Positions 15,230-23,926 of a stretch of DNA of 42,263 nucleotides are shown here, piece after piece. Source of the DNA: Thermoplasmatota archaeon. Its GTDB lineage: Archaea > Thermoplasmatota > Thermoplasmata > Thermoplasmatales > Thermoplasmataceae. Below the pieces are notes generated by a model. It was not told the origin of the DNA. It made no database searches and saw nothing but the letters and a program-made list of their open reading frames with translations. Within the stretch, counting starts at the first letter, position 1. Every line of letters starts with the position of its first letter. The stretch covers positions 1-42,263 of the forward strand of contig JAMCPG010000038.1 of the NCBI GenBank assembly GCA_023379845.1, read 5' to 3'. Both the position numbers and the translations under genes were made by a program.

Positions 15230-16774
15230 ATGGCGTCATCAGATAGAGATAAAGAAGAATTATTTGCCAGACTATCAATAGAAGAGATCAATCCTGGAAC
15301 CTTTTTTGGCAAGTGGACTAAGTCAAAGAATACTTCCATGATCAAGTCATACAGTCCTATAGATGGTTCCCTTCTAGCATCTGTTACTTCTACCAGCCCT
15401 TCTGATTATGATAAAGTTATATTGCAGTCAGAGAAGAGTTACACTGAATGGGTTGAAATTCCACCACCAAAACGCGGATCAATAATGCTCAAGATCGGGC
15501 AGGCATTAAGGGCAGCAAAGGAAGACCTCGGGATGCTGGTTACTCTGGAAGCAGGCAAGACAATATCAGAGGGAAAAGGGGAAATTCAGGAAATGATAGA
15601 TATTGCTGACTTTTCCGTAGGGCTATCCAGACAGCTCGAAGGGCTGGTAATTGCAAGCGAAAGACCATGGCACAGGATGATGGAGCAGTATGTCCCTCTC
15701 GGTCCTATAGGTATCATCTCTTCATTCAACTTCCCTTCTTCTGTATGGTCCTGGAATGCATTCATAGCCGCCGTATGCGGTGACACATCGATATGGAAAC
15801 CATCGTCAAAGACGCCCCTGGCTGCAGTAGCCATCACGAAAGTACTGAGCAGAATATTGGAGGAGGAAGGGGCCCCTCAGATATTCTCACTCGTGACGGG
15901 TAGTGGTGAGGAGATAGGATCGAGAATGGCAGCAGATAGAAGAATAAAGCTCATATCATTCACAGGATCAGTCCAGTCTGGAAAGAAGGTTTCACAGCTT
16001 GTTTCTGAAAGACTGGGAAAGTCAATACTGGAGCTTGGCGGAAATAACGCAGCTGTTGTATCCGATAATGCAGATATTGACATTGCGTTAAAGGGAGTTG
16101 CATTTGGGGCACTCGCAACTGCCGGGCAGAGATGCACGTCAACCCGGAGGGTTATTGTAAACGACAGAATATACGATGCATTCATAAAGAAGATGGAAAA
16201 AATCTATAGAGATCTTCCAGTTGGTGACCCGAGAAAAAGTGGAATATTAGTCGGTCCACTGATAGATGAATCGGCAGTAAGGAAATTCGAATCCGCAATT
16301 TCAGAGGCCAAAAGACAGGGCGGCAAGCTGCTTGCAGGTGGAACAAGAGCCAGCATCAATGGTGGAAAGGGTTTTTACGTGAAGCCCGCATTGATAGAAG
16401 CAAAGCCAGACATGGAGATCTGCAAGACTGAAACATTTGCTCCAATCCTTTACGTTTTCAAGTATCACGCAATCGACGAGGCTGTGAGGATTCACAATTC
16501 AGTTCCACAGGGATTATCCTCTTCTATTTTCACCAGGGACCTTCTGGAAAGCGAGTATTTTATCTCTCATCGTGGATCAGATTGCGGGATAGTGAACGTA
16601 AACACCGGGACGGCAGGGGCAGAGATAGGTGGTGCTTTCGGCGGCGAAAAAGATACTGGTGGCGGAAGAGAGAGTGGAAGTGACGCCTGGAAGAACTACA
16701 TGAGACGCCAGACTATAACAATAAACTACGGAAAGGAGCTTCCTTTGGCGCAGGGAGTCGAATTCAAGATATAG
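15230..16774 (+). CDS. Aldehyde dehydrogenase, ALDH7 (antiquitin) family
   Basis: The 514-residue protein has the full NAD(P)-dependent aldehyde dehydrogenase site: Asn167 in FNFP, Glu268 in LELGGN and catalytic Cys302 in GQRCTSTRR. The C-terminal signature GAEIGGAFGGEKDTGGGRES, followed by GSDAWKNYMRR, is characteristic of ALDH7, whose best-known members oxidise alpha-aminoadipic semialdehyde in lysine breakdown. The substrate in this organism is not shown by the neighbours: a polyprenyl synthase lies 43 bases upstream on the same strand. A lysine-degradation or general aldehyde-clearing role is possible. Start ATG 15230 is preceded by TATA-like words near 15195-15213. Confidence 0.88.
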   Translation: MASSDRDKEELFARLSIEEINPGTFFGKWTKSKNTSMIKSYSPIDGSLLASVTSTSPSDYDKVILQSEKSYTEWVEIPPPKRGSIMLKIGQALRAAKEDLGMLVTLEAGKTISEGKGEIQEMIDIADFSVGLSRQLEGLVIASERPWHRMMEQYVPLGPIGIISSFNFPSSVWSWNAFIAAVCGDTSIWKPSSKTPLAAVAITKVLSRILEEEGAPQIFSLVTGSGEEIGSRMAADRRIKLISFTGSVQSGKKVSQLVSERLGKSILELGGNNAAVVSDNADIDIALKGVAFGALATAGQRCTSTRRVIVNDRIYDAFIKKMEKIYRDLPVGDPRKSGILVGPLIDESAVRKFESAISEAKRQGGKLLAGGTRASINGGKGFYVKPALIEAKPDMEICKTETFAPILYVFKYHAIDEAVRIHNSVPQGLSSSIFTRDLLESEYFISHRGSDCGIVNVNTGTAGAEIGGAFGGEKDTGGGRESGSDAWKNYMRRQTITINYGKELPLAQGVEFKI

Positions 16775-16790
16775 TATTACCTGAGGTAAT

Positions 16791-16798
16791 TATTAAAT
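16791..16798 (+). promoter_or_regulatory. TATA box upstream of the methionine synthase genes
   Basis: TATTAAAT is centred about 23 bases before an ATG at 16817 and about 137 bases before the annotated methionine synthase start at 16931. If used, transcription would begin essentially at 16817, leaving a roughly 115-base 5' region before the first large gene. Confidence 0.4.
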
Positions 16799-16816
16799 CA
16801 CCAATCCATTTTAATA

Positions 16817-16918
16817 ATGATATCATCAGGCTTGGTGTCCGTTTCGTTGGAATCAGGAAATAGTATAGAAAACTATTCCAGTGTATTCAATTTCGAAGAG
16901 TACGTGTCACAAGAATAA
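16817..16918 (+). CDS. Possible 33-residue leader ORF of the methionine synthase operon
   Basis: An ATG lies where a leaderless start would be expected from the TATA box at 16791. It opens a 33-codon frame (begins MISSGLVSVSLESG, ends EEYVSQE). Its TAA stop (16916-16918) directly abuts the AGGA that serves as Shine-Dalgarno for the next gene at 16931, so a terminating ribosome would cover that site. The peptide is Ser- and Glu-rich and has only its initiator methionine, so it is not a classical Met-codon attenuator. It may be a real small protein, a coupling leader, or chance. Confidence 0.35.
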   Translation: MISSGLVSVSLESGNSIENYSSVFNFEEYVSQE

Positions 16919-16930
16919 GGAAAGAAGATC

Positions 16931-17845
16931 ATGTTAAAAATTAGGAGTATCGAATATGGATTGTATCCAAGATCAGAGCATATCAGGCTGTCTATAAGCA
17001 AATGGGAAAGAAATGCACTTGACCATAAGTCGCTGGGTAAACTTATGGACTCGGAGAAGAAGGAGTTGCTTAAAATGTTTAACCAGGCCGGAATCAACTA
17101 TTACACTGACCCGCTGATTAACTGGCAGGACATTCTCCGTATGGTTGCGTCAATGTCTCTTGATACACCATTCGAAAAGATATCCAGATACAGGGAAACT
17201 AACACGTTCTACAGGCAGCCCCTGATTGAAAGTTATCCCAGCCTGCACGATATCAGTGATGAAGATTCAACCCCAGATTCGCACCTCCCAGGTTCAATGT
17301 ATATTACAGACGGCACAGAGAACTATGCTTACTTCCTTCCCGGAATTGAAAGCTTTGTTAATATGTCCTACGTATCGCCGGAGCTTAAGACTGAGAGAAT
17401 ACAGGATTCCCTCCTTGAGATTTACCTTGACCTTATCAAGAGGCATGGAATGAAGAGGATTTTACTTTTCGAACCTTATCCAGATAAATCAATGTATGAG
17501 GGATATTCTCATGTTTTCGATTCTGCCAAGGTTTTCTATGTCAGATATGGTCTTACGAATTCAAGCATCGGGAAGGGTATTAATGCCAAACCCTTCAGCA
17601 TTATTGCTTCAAGCGAAAAGGAGTTCCGCATCGCTGCCAGTCACTGTGAGGTTCCCGGGATTGCACTTATGAATTCCCAGAATACCCGTGTGGAGGAATC
17701 CGAGCAGCTCAGGAAAGATGTTGCGGAACTATCTTCCCCGCTCGGGCTTGACGAGGTTTTCGTAACTCACACCGAATACCTGGATTTTCTCCCGCACGTT
17801 ATCGCAGCGAAGAAGGTTCAGGTTCTCGGGAAGGTAGGTGAGTAA
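16931..17845 (+). CDS. MetE-like barrel partner of core methionine synthase, zinc ligands missing
   Basis: This 304-residue protein lies directly before the catalytic methionine synthase gene (stop and next start abut) and appears to be a divergent MetE-type barrel. Its C-terminal THTEYLDFLPHVIAAKKVQVLGKV corresponds in position to the final NPDCGL...A..K segment of MetE, but without the cysteine. I also find no His-x-Cys motif. It therefore probably has no zinc site and cannot itself activate homocysteine. By analogy with the non-catalytic N-terminal barrel of full-length MetE it may bind or position the methyl donor. The start has AGGA nine bases upstream. Confidence 0.65.
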   Translation: MLKIRSIEYGLYPRSEHIRLSISKWERNALDHKSLGKLMDSEKKELLKMFNQAGINYYTDPLINWQDILRMVASMSLDTPFEKISRYRETNTFYRQPLIESYPSLHDISDEDSTPDSHLPGSMYITDGTENYAYFLPGIESFVNMSYVSPELKTERIQDSLLEIYLDLIKRHGMKRILLFEPYPDKSMYEGYSHVFDSAKVFYVRYGLTNSSIGKGINAKPFSIIASSEKEFRIAASHCEVPGIALMNSQNTRVEESEQLRKDVAELSSPLGLDEVFVTHTEYLDFLPHVIAAKKVQVLGKVGE

Positions 17846-18868
17846 ATGAATAACGATGTTCTTATTACACAGGAGATAGGGAGTTTCAGGAAACCACAAT
17901 ATTTAAGCTCTGTTTTCAGGAAAGCTACCGATGCAGAGCTGACGAAATTGAAGGAAAGAGCCACTCTTGAAACGCTTGATCTTTTCAACAAAGCTGGCCT
18001 GGACAATATCGGTGTGGCAGGTGAAATGTACAGATGGGAGATGTACGAGCATGTTGCGGCTTCACTTCAAGGAATAGAATTTTTCGGCCCGGTAAGATCC
18101 TTTGACAACAGATATTATCGTAAGGGCAGCGTTGTATCGGCAATAAAGAGAAAGGGCAGTTTTCACGACGATGAACTAAAATTTATAATGAAGAACGCAA
18201 CCCGTAAGATCAAGCTACCGATTACTGGCCCTTATACCATGGCAGACTGGTCATTCAACGAGCATTACAGGGATAAAAGGGAATTGGCGCTTGCCTTCGC
18301 AGACATCCTGAGGGAAGAGATCAGGCATCTCAAGGAGATATGGTCAACATCTATGCCGGGGGTATTCGAAGTCCAGATCGACGAGCCGGCTGCGACTACC
18401 CATCCGTCTGAGATGGACCTTGTTGTGGAGTCTGTTAACAGGTCAATCGAGGGCATTCAAGGATGCGAATTCTCCATTCATGTATGCTATAGCACGGACT
18501 ACAGGATGCTGTTCGAAAAAGGCGCAGATCTTAAGCTGCAAGGTTACAATCTCGAGTTCGCAAACAGGGACACAAATGAGCTTGGCACCAGCAGTGATCA
18601 CAGGAAAGCATTCTCGGAGCTGAAGGACTTCTGGGATATCGACAATACGAAGTTCATCGGAATCGGTGTTACAGATGTCCATGTGGATTACATAGAGCCT
18701 GTACAGTTAATAGAGGACCGTATTCGATATGCAATCGATGCAATTCAAGATCCTGGAATGATACGTGTTAACCCGGACTGCGGCCTGAGAACCAGATCCA
18801 GGGAGATCGGTTATGCTAAACTGAAAAATATGGTGGATGCAGTCAGCCAAATCAGGAAAGAATACTAA
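17846..18868 (+). CDS. Core methionine synthase (cobalamin-independent MetE catalytic domain)
   Basis: The enzyme transfers a methyl group to homocysteine to form methionine. All four zinc ligands of the MetE C-terminal barrel are present: His212 and Cys214 (IHVCYS), Glu237 (NLEFAN) and Cys312 (NPDCGLRTR). The homocysteine-site motifs EIGSFRK (10-16) and QIDEPA (177-182) are also present. At 340 residues it is the catalytic barrel only, as in the folate-independent core-MetE (Mes) families of archaea, where the methyl donor is thought to be a corrinoid protein rather than a triglutamyl folate. The donor is not encoded nearby. It follows its barrel partner without a gap and converges with the sedolisin gene, sharing a four-base stop overlap. 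Confidence 0.88.
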   Translation: MNNDVLITQEIGSFRKPQYLSSVFRKATDAELTKLKERATLETLDLFNKAGLDNIGVAGEMYRWEMYEHVAASLQGIEFFGPVRSFDNRYYRKGSVVSAIKRKGSFHDDELKFIMKNATRKIKLPITGPYTMADWSFNEHYRDKRELALAFADILREEIRHLKEIWSTSMPGVFEVQIDEPAATTHPSEMDLVVESVNRSIEGIQGCEFSIHVCYSTDYRMLFEKGADLKLQGYNLEFANRDTNELGTSSDHRKAFSELKDFWDIDNTKFIGIGVTDVHVDYIEPVQLIEDRIRYAIDAIQDPGMIRVNPDCGLRTRSREIGYAKLKNMVDAVSQIRKEY

Positions 18869-21800
18869 TCCGTCCTCTTTTTCTTGAAAGCCCTGCGCAA
18901 TATTCTTATTGCTACAACAAGATAGGTGATTACGCCGATGTAAAGGGCAAGATTAATCAGTATGTCTGGCAGGGATGCTGCATTCAGTGTGACGATCTTG
19001 CCTGCAACCACCTGGTTTGATGAAAGAATCGAGAGGACCTGCACATAATAAGTTGTGGCAGGTGTTACTGGGAATAGAACTGTGTAGCTCGAAGTCCCAG
19101 AAACTACGACGTAGTTATAGCCGGACATGTTGGAATTGGTTGAGTAATCTATCCTGAAAGACTGAACGCCTGCCTGGCCTGGTGGACTCCACGACACATA
19201 GAGGGCAAGGTAACCAATCGGGAAGAAAAAGCTCATCTCGACACGATAAACCTGGGAAACGTTTACAGAAAGAGGAAATAAGCCAACATTGGCCGTGGTG
19301 TTTGATGTCAAATGCTCTGCCAGTATCGAGGCATTGTAATCCGGGCTCGAGAAAGTGAAGTTATAGAATCCCTGCGCTGCAAAGACCTCATAAAAACCGG
19401 AACCATTGCTGTATCCGTATGTCTTTCCGCCAGCGGATACTTCAACGCCTCTGATTGGGAATTTCAGTACTGCATCAGAAACAGTGCCTTGAAGTGTATA
19501 TACAATCTCGGTAGGTACCAACAGATACTGAAGGCTGTAATTCTGGCCGGGAGATAATTCCAGAGTGCTGTTCTTGCTATGAAAGCCTGGAGCCGAAACA
19601 TTGACATAGTAAGAGCCAGGTTCAACCGATTTTGAGTATGAGCCCATGCTTCCTGAAAGAAGTGTTCCGTTCAGGTTGACGGTTGCATTACCGGTAAAGA
19701 CAAATATTGATACTGACGCATTCAACGGTGTAAGATTCGCAGTTATGAATTTGCCTCCTTTGAAGGTCAAGTTACTTGCAAGGTAACCAGGAGCGTTTAA
19801 CGCGAGCATGTTTTGCCCGGCAAAACCGTAAACGGACATGTTGGTGCCAATTAACCCAGATCCAGAGAGTGAATGATCTAAAGTGTAATTTATTTCTGGC
19901 TTATAGAAGGGATATCTGTTTTGAACCAGAAGCCCTGTCTTCAGTATAACTGGAATGACCACCTCTCTGGAAACATTCCCTCCGTCATATGTCGCGGTTA
20001 CTGTATAATTGCCCGGATGCGCAAACTCAATCACGTTTGATGCCTGCACTGACCCGTTAACCTTCCACGAAGTGATCGTCTCGGTGCGTGTCAGGTTGAA
20101 AGTGAGTGTAGGGTGGCTTGAATAAACCGTTGAGTATATGATGCAAGGTCCCGTATTTGTCGAATTGCTTCCATTTAAGTAAGCATTTCCGGCGCTGATG
20201 CCTGAAACAAAAGCAAAACTTGATCCGTTCTGAACAACATTTATCGTTGAATAGTCTTGATCCTGTGCCACTCCCGAATAGTGGAGTTCAAACGTTCTAA
20301 GCGACATTATACCATTATTTAGATTATGCAGGGCAACGCCCGTGAAGGCTGCGGCTGGAATAACCGTGAGATTATCTGCTGGTCGAATTATTTCCACTCC
20401 GATGGATGGCGCAGAGGAGCCAGCATAAGATTGCATTATTGGATAGGTACCATATGAAACGCCATCAATCTGCGTCGAAACATAACTGCCATTATATGAT
20501 AAGTAAAGCCTGTATTCAAGGCTGCTTTTCAGTGAACCAATTTGGGAATTGACGGAAAATGCATATGAATCGTCTACTTCTGAGAATCTGCTGTAAACCC
20601 CGGATGCGTTCAAAGCTATACCAAACTTTACATATGAAGAATTGGAATAATACATTGAAAGATAGTAAAACACGGTCCCATTCAATGCAAGAGTATTATG
20701 AGAAACATTCGAAATTGAAAGTGTCCCATTCAGCGAATAAAAGGAATAGCTGGATCTAAATGATGCCAGAACACCATAGTCAGATGCAATCTCGCTTACA
20801 GCAGGAATGAGCCCGCTTACTATGGGTGAACCCAATCCAGTAACCGGGTTCCATCCAGAACTGGCCTGGTAGTATCCATTACTGCCGCTTGTGACGGCAT
20901 TGAATGCAGTCCGGTAGAGCGGAGATCTATAAATCTGGTAAAGAAGTGGATTCAGGTAACCGACGGAATAACCAAGTTTCTGGTCAATTCTGCTCACGAT
21001 CCCAGCCCAAATCGGTGTCGCAAGGCTTGTTCCACCAGCGACATACGACTTGCCACCGGCAATCAGGAGAACACCAGTTTCCTTGTTTGCATCAGCTGCC
21101 ACATCTGGAACTCCTCTTGCGGTCGCATTTATACTGGAATTTGACTGCCAGTATGGCTCGCTAAAATACCGGCTGTAACCACCGCCGCTGCCGTAAGAAG
21201 TACCGCTTTGGTTGCCTCCCCATGCCGTCTCAACATATTTGCCCTGGTTGTAATCAAGCGATGTACCTCCGACTCCGAGAACATACGGGTCACTTGCAGG
21301 AAAATTCACGTTCAGTATCTTGGTACCGTCATAGGCACCCAAATCACCACTTGCAGCAAGGATAGTGATACCTTCATGTGCGGCAAGTAAGAACATTGTA
21401 TTTTCAGATGCTATCGCGCTCGATCCCACACTTGATTCGGCCTCTCCCCAACTAAGCGATATAATGTTTGATATGTGCTTTGATATAACGTAACTTAACG
21501 CATCCGTGAGTGATGCCTGTGCATCCTGCGATATTACGAGTACGATCTTCGCACCGGGAGCCGAAACATGAGCCCACTCGACGTCAAGAGCAGTTTCAAT
21601 TGCCCAGCTCTGATTATAAGCATTTGGCGTATTATTCATGTATATTGTCTGTAGATTTACCGCAGGCAGTCCCGTAACATTATCAAAGGCAGATATGTCA
21701 TATCTGAGCAACGGGTCTCCGTATGCATCTACGATAGCAATTGTTGTGCCGCTTCCAGTTATCCCGGCAGAATTCGAAGAGTTGAATGAATATGCTTCGT

Positions 21801-22212
21801 ATATATTCTGGGGCGTGTAGTAACCAGAAGAGCTCTGGGCTGGCGTGAAACTAAGACAAGGTATGTATGATGCGCTCGAGTTGAGATAGGAGAGGGAACC
21901 AGTTAATCCTGATACCTCTTCAATATCTCTTGAAATGGTTGAATTATATTGCGATGGATATGAAATCTCTTCAATATACCCGAACGAGGATGCTGTCTTT
22001 ATTATCCCTCCGGATAGTTCTTTGAGAAGGGGAAAAGCTTCTCCAGGTGCGGTAGAGAATAACTGTAAAGTGGTGTAATTATCCGGCACGACGCCTGATC
22101 CTTCCAACTGCAGATTGGTCGATTGAATTGAATGCGTTCCTGACGACGTCACAACAGCCAGTCCCGGGGCTATGAGAGCAATCATGATCAGGGCAGGTAT
22201 GATTTTATTCAC
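18865..22212 (-). CDS. Secreted, membrane-anchored sedolisin (S53) protease
   Basis: This 1115-residue precursor starts at GTG with a signal peptide (about residues 1-22). A short pro-region runs to about 130, followed by a sedolisin catalytic domain (about 135-475). The Glu/Asp/Ser triad is visible as Glu206 and Asp210 (AIETALD) and Ser396 (GGTSLATP), with oxyanion Asp290 in AASGDLG. The calcium-site region SGWNPVTGLGSP (451-462) has Asn in place of the usual Asp. About 600 residues of beta-domains follow, including carboxypeptidase-regulatory-like and fibronectin-III-like stretches rich in N-x-S/T. A C-terminal membrane span (about 1085-1107) with a basic cytoplasmic tail ends the protein. 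Sedolisins work at acid pH, which fits extracellular peptide scavenging by an acidophile. Confidence 0.88.
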   Translation of the reverse strand: MNKIIPALIMIALIAPGLAVVTSSGTHSIQSTNLQLEGSGVVPDNYTTLQLFSTAPGEAFPLLKELSGGIIKTASSFGYIEEISYPSQYNSTISRDIEEVSGLTGSLSYLNSSASYIPCLSFTPAQSSSGYYTPQNIYEAYSFNSSNSAGITGSGTTIAIVDAYGDPLLRYDISAFDNVTGLPAVNLQTIYMNNTPNAYNQSWAIETALDVEWAHVSAPGAKIVLVISQDAQASLTDALSYVISKHISNIISLSWGEAESSVGSSAIASENTMFLLAAHEGITILAASGDLGAYDGTKILNVNFPASDPYVLGVGGTSLDYNQGKYVETAWGGNQSGTSYGSGGGYSRYFSEPYWQSNSSINATARGVPDVAADANKETGVLLIAGGKSYVAGGTSLATPIWAGIVSRIDQKLGYSVGYLNPLLYQIYRSPLYRTAFNAVTSGSNGYYQASSGWNPVTGLGSPIVSGLIPAVSEIASDYGVLASFRSSYSFYSLNGTLSISNVSHNTLALNGTVFYYLSMYYSNSSYVKFGIALNASGVYSRFSEVDDSYAFSVNSQIGSLKSSLEYRLYLSYNGSYVSTQIDGVSYGTYPIMQSYAGSSAPSIGVEIIRPADNLTVIPAAAFTGVALHNLNNGIMSLRTFELHYSGVAQDQDYSTINVVQNGSSFAFVSGISAGNAYLNGSNSTNTGPCIIYSTVYSSHPTLTFNLTRTETITSWKVNGSVQASNVIEFAHPGNYTVTATYDGGNVSREVVIPVILKTGLLVQNRYPFYKPEINYTLDHSLSGSGLIGTNMSVYGFAGQNMLALNAPGYLASNLTFKGGKFITANLTPLNASVSIFVFTGNATVNLNGTLLSGSMGSYSKSVEPGSYYVNVSAPGFHSKNSTLELSPGQNYSLQYLLVPTEIVYTLQGTVSDAVLKFPIRGVEVSAGGKTYGYSNGSGFYEVFAAQGFYNFTFSSPDYNASILAEHLTSNTTANVGLFPLSVNVSQVYRVEMSFFFPIGYLALYVSWSPPGQAGVQSFRIDYSTNSNMSGYNYVVVSGTSSYTVLFPVTPATTYYVQVLSILSSNQVVAGKIVTLNAASLPDILINLALYIGVITYLVVAIRILRRAFKKKRTD

Positions 22213-22231
22213 TTCACTCTGAATACAAATC

Positions 22232-22242
22232 TAATTAATATC
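22232..22242 (+). promoter_or_regulatory. TATA region of priS in a 52-base divergent spacer
   Basis: TAATTAATATC is centred about 27 bases before the priS ATG. The spacer to the divergent sedolisin gene is only 52 bases, and the same AT-rich block (22231-22248) reads as TATA-like on both strands, so the two promoters must overlap. Confidence 0.45.
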
Positions 22243-22264
22243 ATTAATCGATGTTCTGAAGACA

Positions 22265-23422
22265 ATGGATTCCGAAACAAGGATGAAGGAGATATTCCGT
22301 GAATATTATAGCAGCCTAAGATATGAGATACCTGATCTCCTGGGATCGAGAGAGATCGGTTTCATTCCTTTCAGCGGTACCATGATCAGGCACAGGTCTC
22401 TCCGTGGGAGGGAGGAACTGAGCAAATTTCTCTCAAATGTCGTGCCCAGGCACATGTATTACAGCCTGGCCTATTACGACCATCCCACAAAACGCTCAAT
22501 GCAGGAAAAAGGCTGGAAGGGTGCCGAACTGATCTTCGATCTTGATGCAGATCATTTAGAAGGTGCATCCACCATGACGTACGAGCAGATACTCGATGAG
22601 GTTAAGAAACACACACTTCGTCTTATTTTTACTTTCCTGACAGGCATGCTTGGCATAAGTGAGGATTCTATAAAGCTGTACTTCTCCGGAGGAAGAGGTT
22701 ACCATGTGCATGTACAGGACGACGGAATTTACCCACTTGACTCAAATTCCAGAAGGGAGATATCCAATTTAGTCCGTGGAGAGGGCATATCCTTATCCTC
22801 TATACGAAATGTTCACGATACATTGAAGCGAGATCCATCAGGATGGTTCAGCCTGATTGACAGTGATATAGCAGATCTGTATGAAGGTATTAGAAAGAAC
22901 TCGCCAGAAAGCATTGGCCTCCTTAATAAGATACTTAAAAAGGAAGACCAGGTCAAGAAATATCTCATGAGCCTTGAAAAGTTTGTCGACATGGAGGGAA
23001 ATACCGCAAGAAAGATTGACGTCTTTCCCTCTCGAGGAATAAAAAAATATTCATTGATGGGTCCAAAGGACATGGAAATATGCGACACAGTTGCCAGGGC
23101 AACCATTAACAGGATAAAGTGCGAGATAGATGAGCCGGTGACAACAGATATTCACAGGCTCATCAGGTTTCCTGGCAGCCTCCATGGAAAAACTGGTCTT
23201 GCAGTTACGAGGATCGCGTTGCAAGATCTTGAGAAGTTTAACCCACTGGATTCTGCTATACCAGAGATTTTCCATGGAAGGAATGATACCGTCAGGATCA
23301 ACAGACCATTGACAATAACCATGAAAGGTGAAAAATTCTCTCTCTCTGGAGAGGTGGAAGTCCCCAGGTATGTGGCGCTTTTCGCGGTCGCAAGCAGGGC
23401 GGGCGAATTCATTTCAATTTGA
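22265..23422 (+). CDS. priS: DNA primase small (catalytic) subunit
   Basis: PriS makes primers for DNA replication together with PriL. The catalytic acidic pair lies in LIFDLDADH (Asp92 and Asp94), with a third aspartate probably Asp252 in KIDVFPS. The nucleotide-binding SGGRGYHVH (141-149) and the C-terminal DIHRLIRFPGSLHGKTGL (295-312) are typical of archaeal PriS. The length of 385 residues is normal. No priL is in the window. The ATG at 22265 agrees with the TATA position for a leaderless start. Confidence 0.93.
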   Translation: MDSETRMKEIFREYYSSLRYEIPDLLGSREIGFIPFSGTMIRHRSLRGREELSKFLSNVVPRHMYYSLAYYDHPTKRSMQEKGWKGAELIFDLDADHLEGASTMTYEQILDEVKKHTLRLIFTFLTGMLGISEDSIKLYFSGGRGYHVHVQDDGIYPLDSNSRREISNLVRGEGISLSSIRNVHDTLKRDPSGWFSLIDSDIADLYEGIRKNSPESIGLLNKILKKEDQVKKYLMSLEKFVDMEGNTARKIDVFPSRGIKKYSLMGPKDMEICDTVARATINRIKCEIDEPVTTDIHRLIRFPGSLHGKTGLAVTRIALQDLEKFNPLDSAIPEIFHGRNDTVRINRPLTITMKGEKFSLSGEVEVPRYVALFAVASRAGEFISI

Positions 23423-23486
23423 CTTACTATTTAATAATAAGAATGTAAAATTAGAAAAGGGTAAAATATCGGATTAAAATTACTGT

Positions 23487-23918
23487 ATGATAATCATGGA
23501 TTTGAAAAAAAGCAAAACGCTTGAGAACTTGAAAACTGGATTCGCCGGAGAAAGCCAGGCCAACAGAAGATACCTTTATTTTGCACTGACAGCTGATGAG
23601 GAAGGATATCAGGAAGTAGCGTCTGTCTTCAGGTCGACAGCAGATGGTGAAACCTCCCATGCCTTTGGGCACATGAAATATCTGAAGCAGGTTGGAGACC
23701 CGGTTACTGGCGAGCCAATAGGTACAACTTCACAGAATCTGAAATCTGCCATTGCAGGCGAAACCTACGAATTCACGCAGATGTACCCGGGATTTGCCAA
23801 GACGGCAAGAGAAGAGGGATTCGAGGAAATCGCCCACTGGTTTGAGGTCCTCTCGAAAGCAGAGAAGTCGCACGCAGCGAAATACGAGAAAACGCTTGCA
23901 TCACTGAACTCGCAGTGA
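23487..23918 (+). CDS. Rubrerythrin without rubredoxin domain (sulerythrin-like)
   Basis: The 143-residue ferritin-like four-helix protein carries carboxylate ligands for a di-iron site in both halves: Glu22 (GESQANRRY), Glu55 (GETSHA), Glu92 and Glu95 (GETYEF), and Glu126 (EKSHA). The C-terminal rubredoxin domain of classical rubrerythrin is absent, as in sulerythrin of Sulfolobus. It probably reduces hydrogen peroxide with electrons from a separate carrier. A second start at 23496 (MDLKKSKT) is possible. The next gene, of the DUF3501 family, follows with almost no gap. Confidence 0.9.
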   Translation: MIIMDLKKSKTLENLKTGFAGESQANRRYLYFALTADEEGYQEVASVFRSTADGETSHAFGHMKYLKQVGDPVTGEPIGTTSQNLKSAIAGETYEFTQMYPGFAKTAREEGFEEIAHWFEVLSKAEKSHAAKYEKTLASLNSQ

Positions 23919-23926
23919 TCATACTT

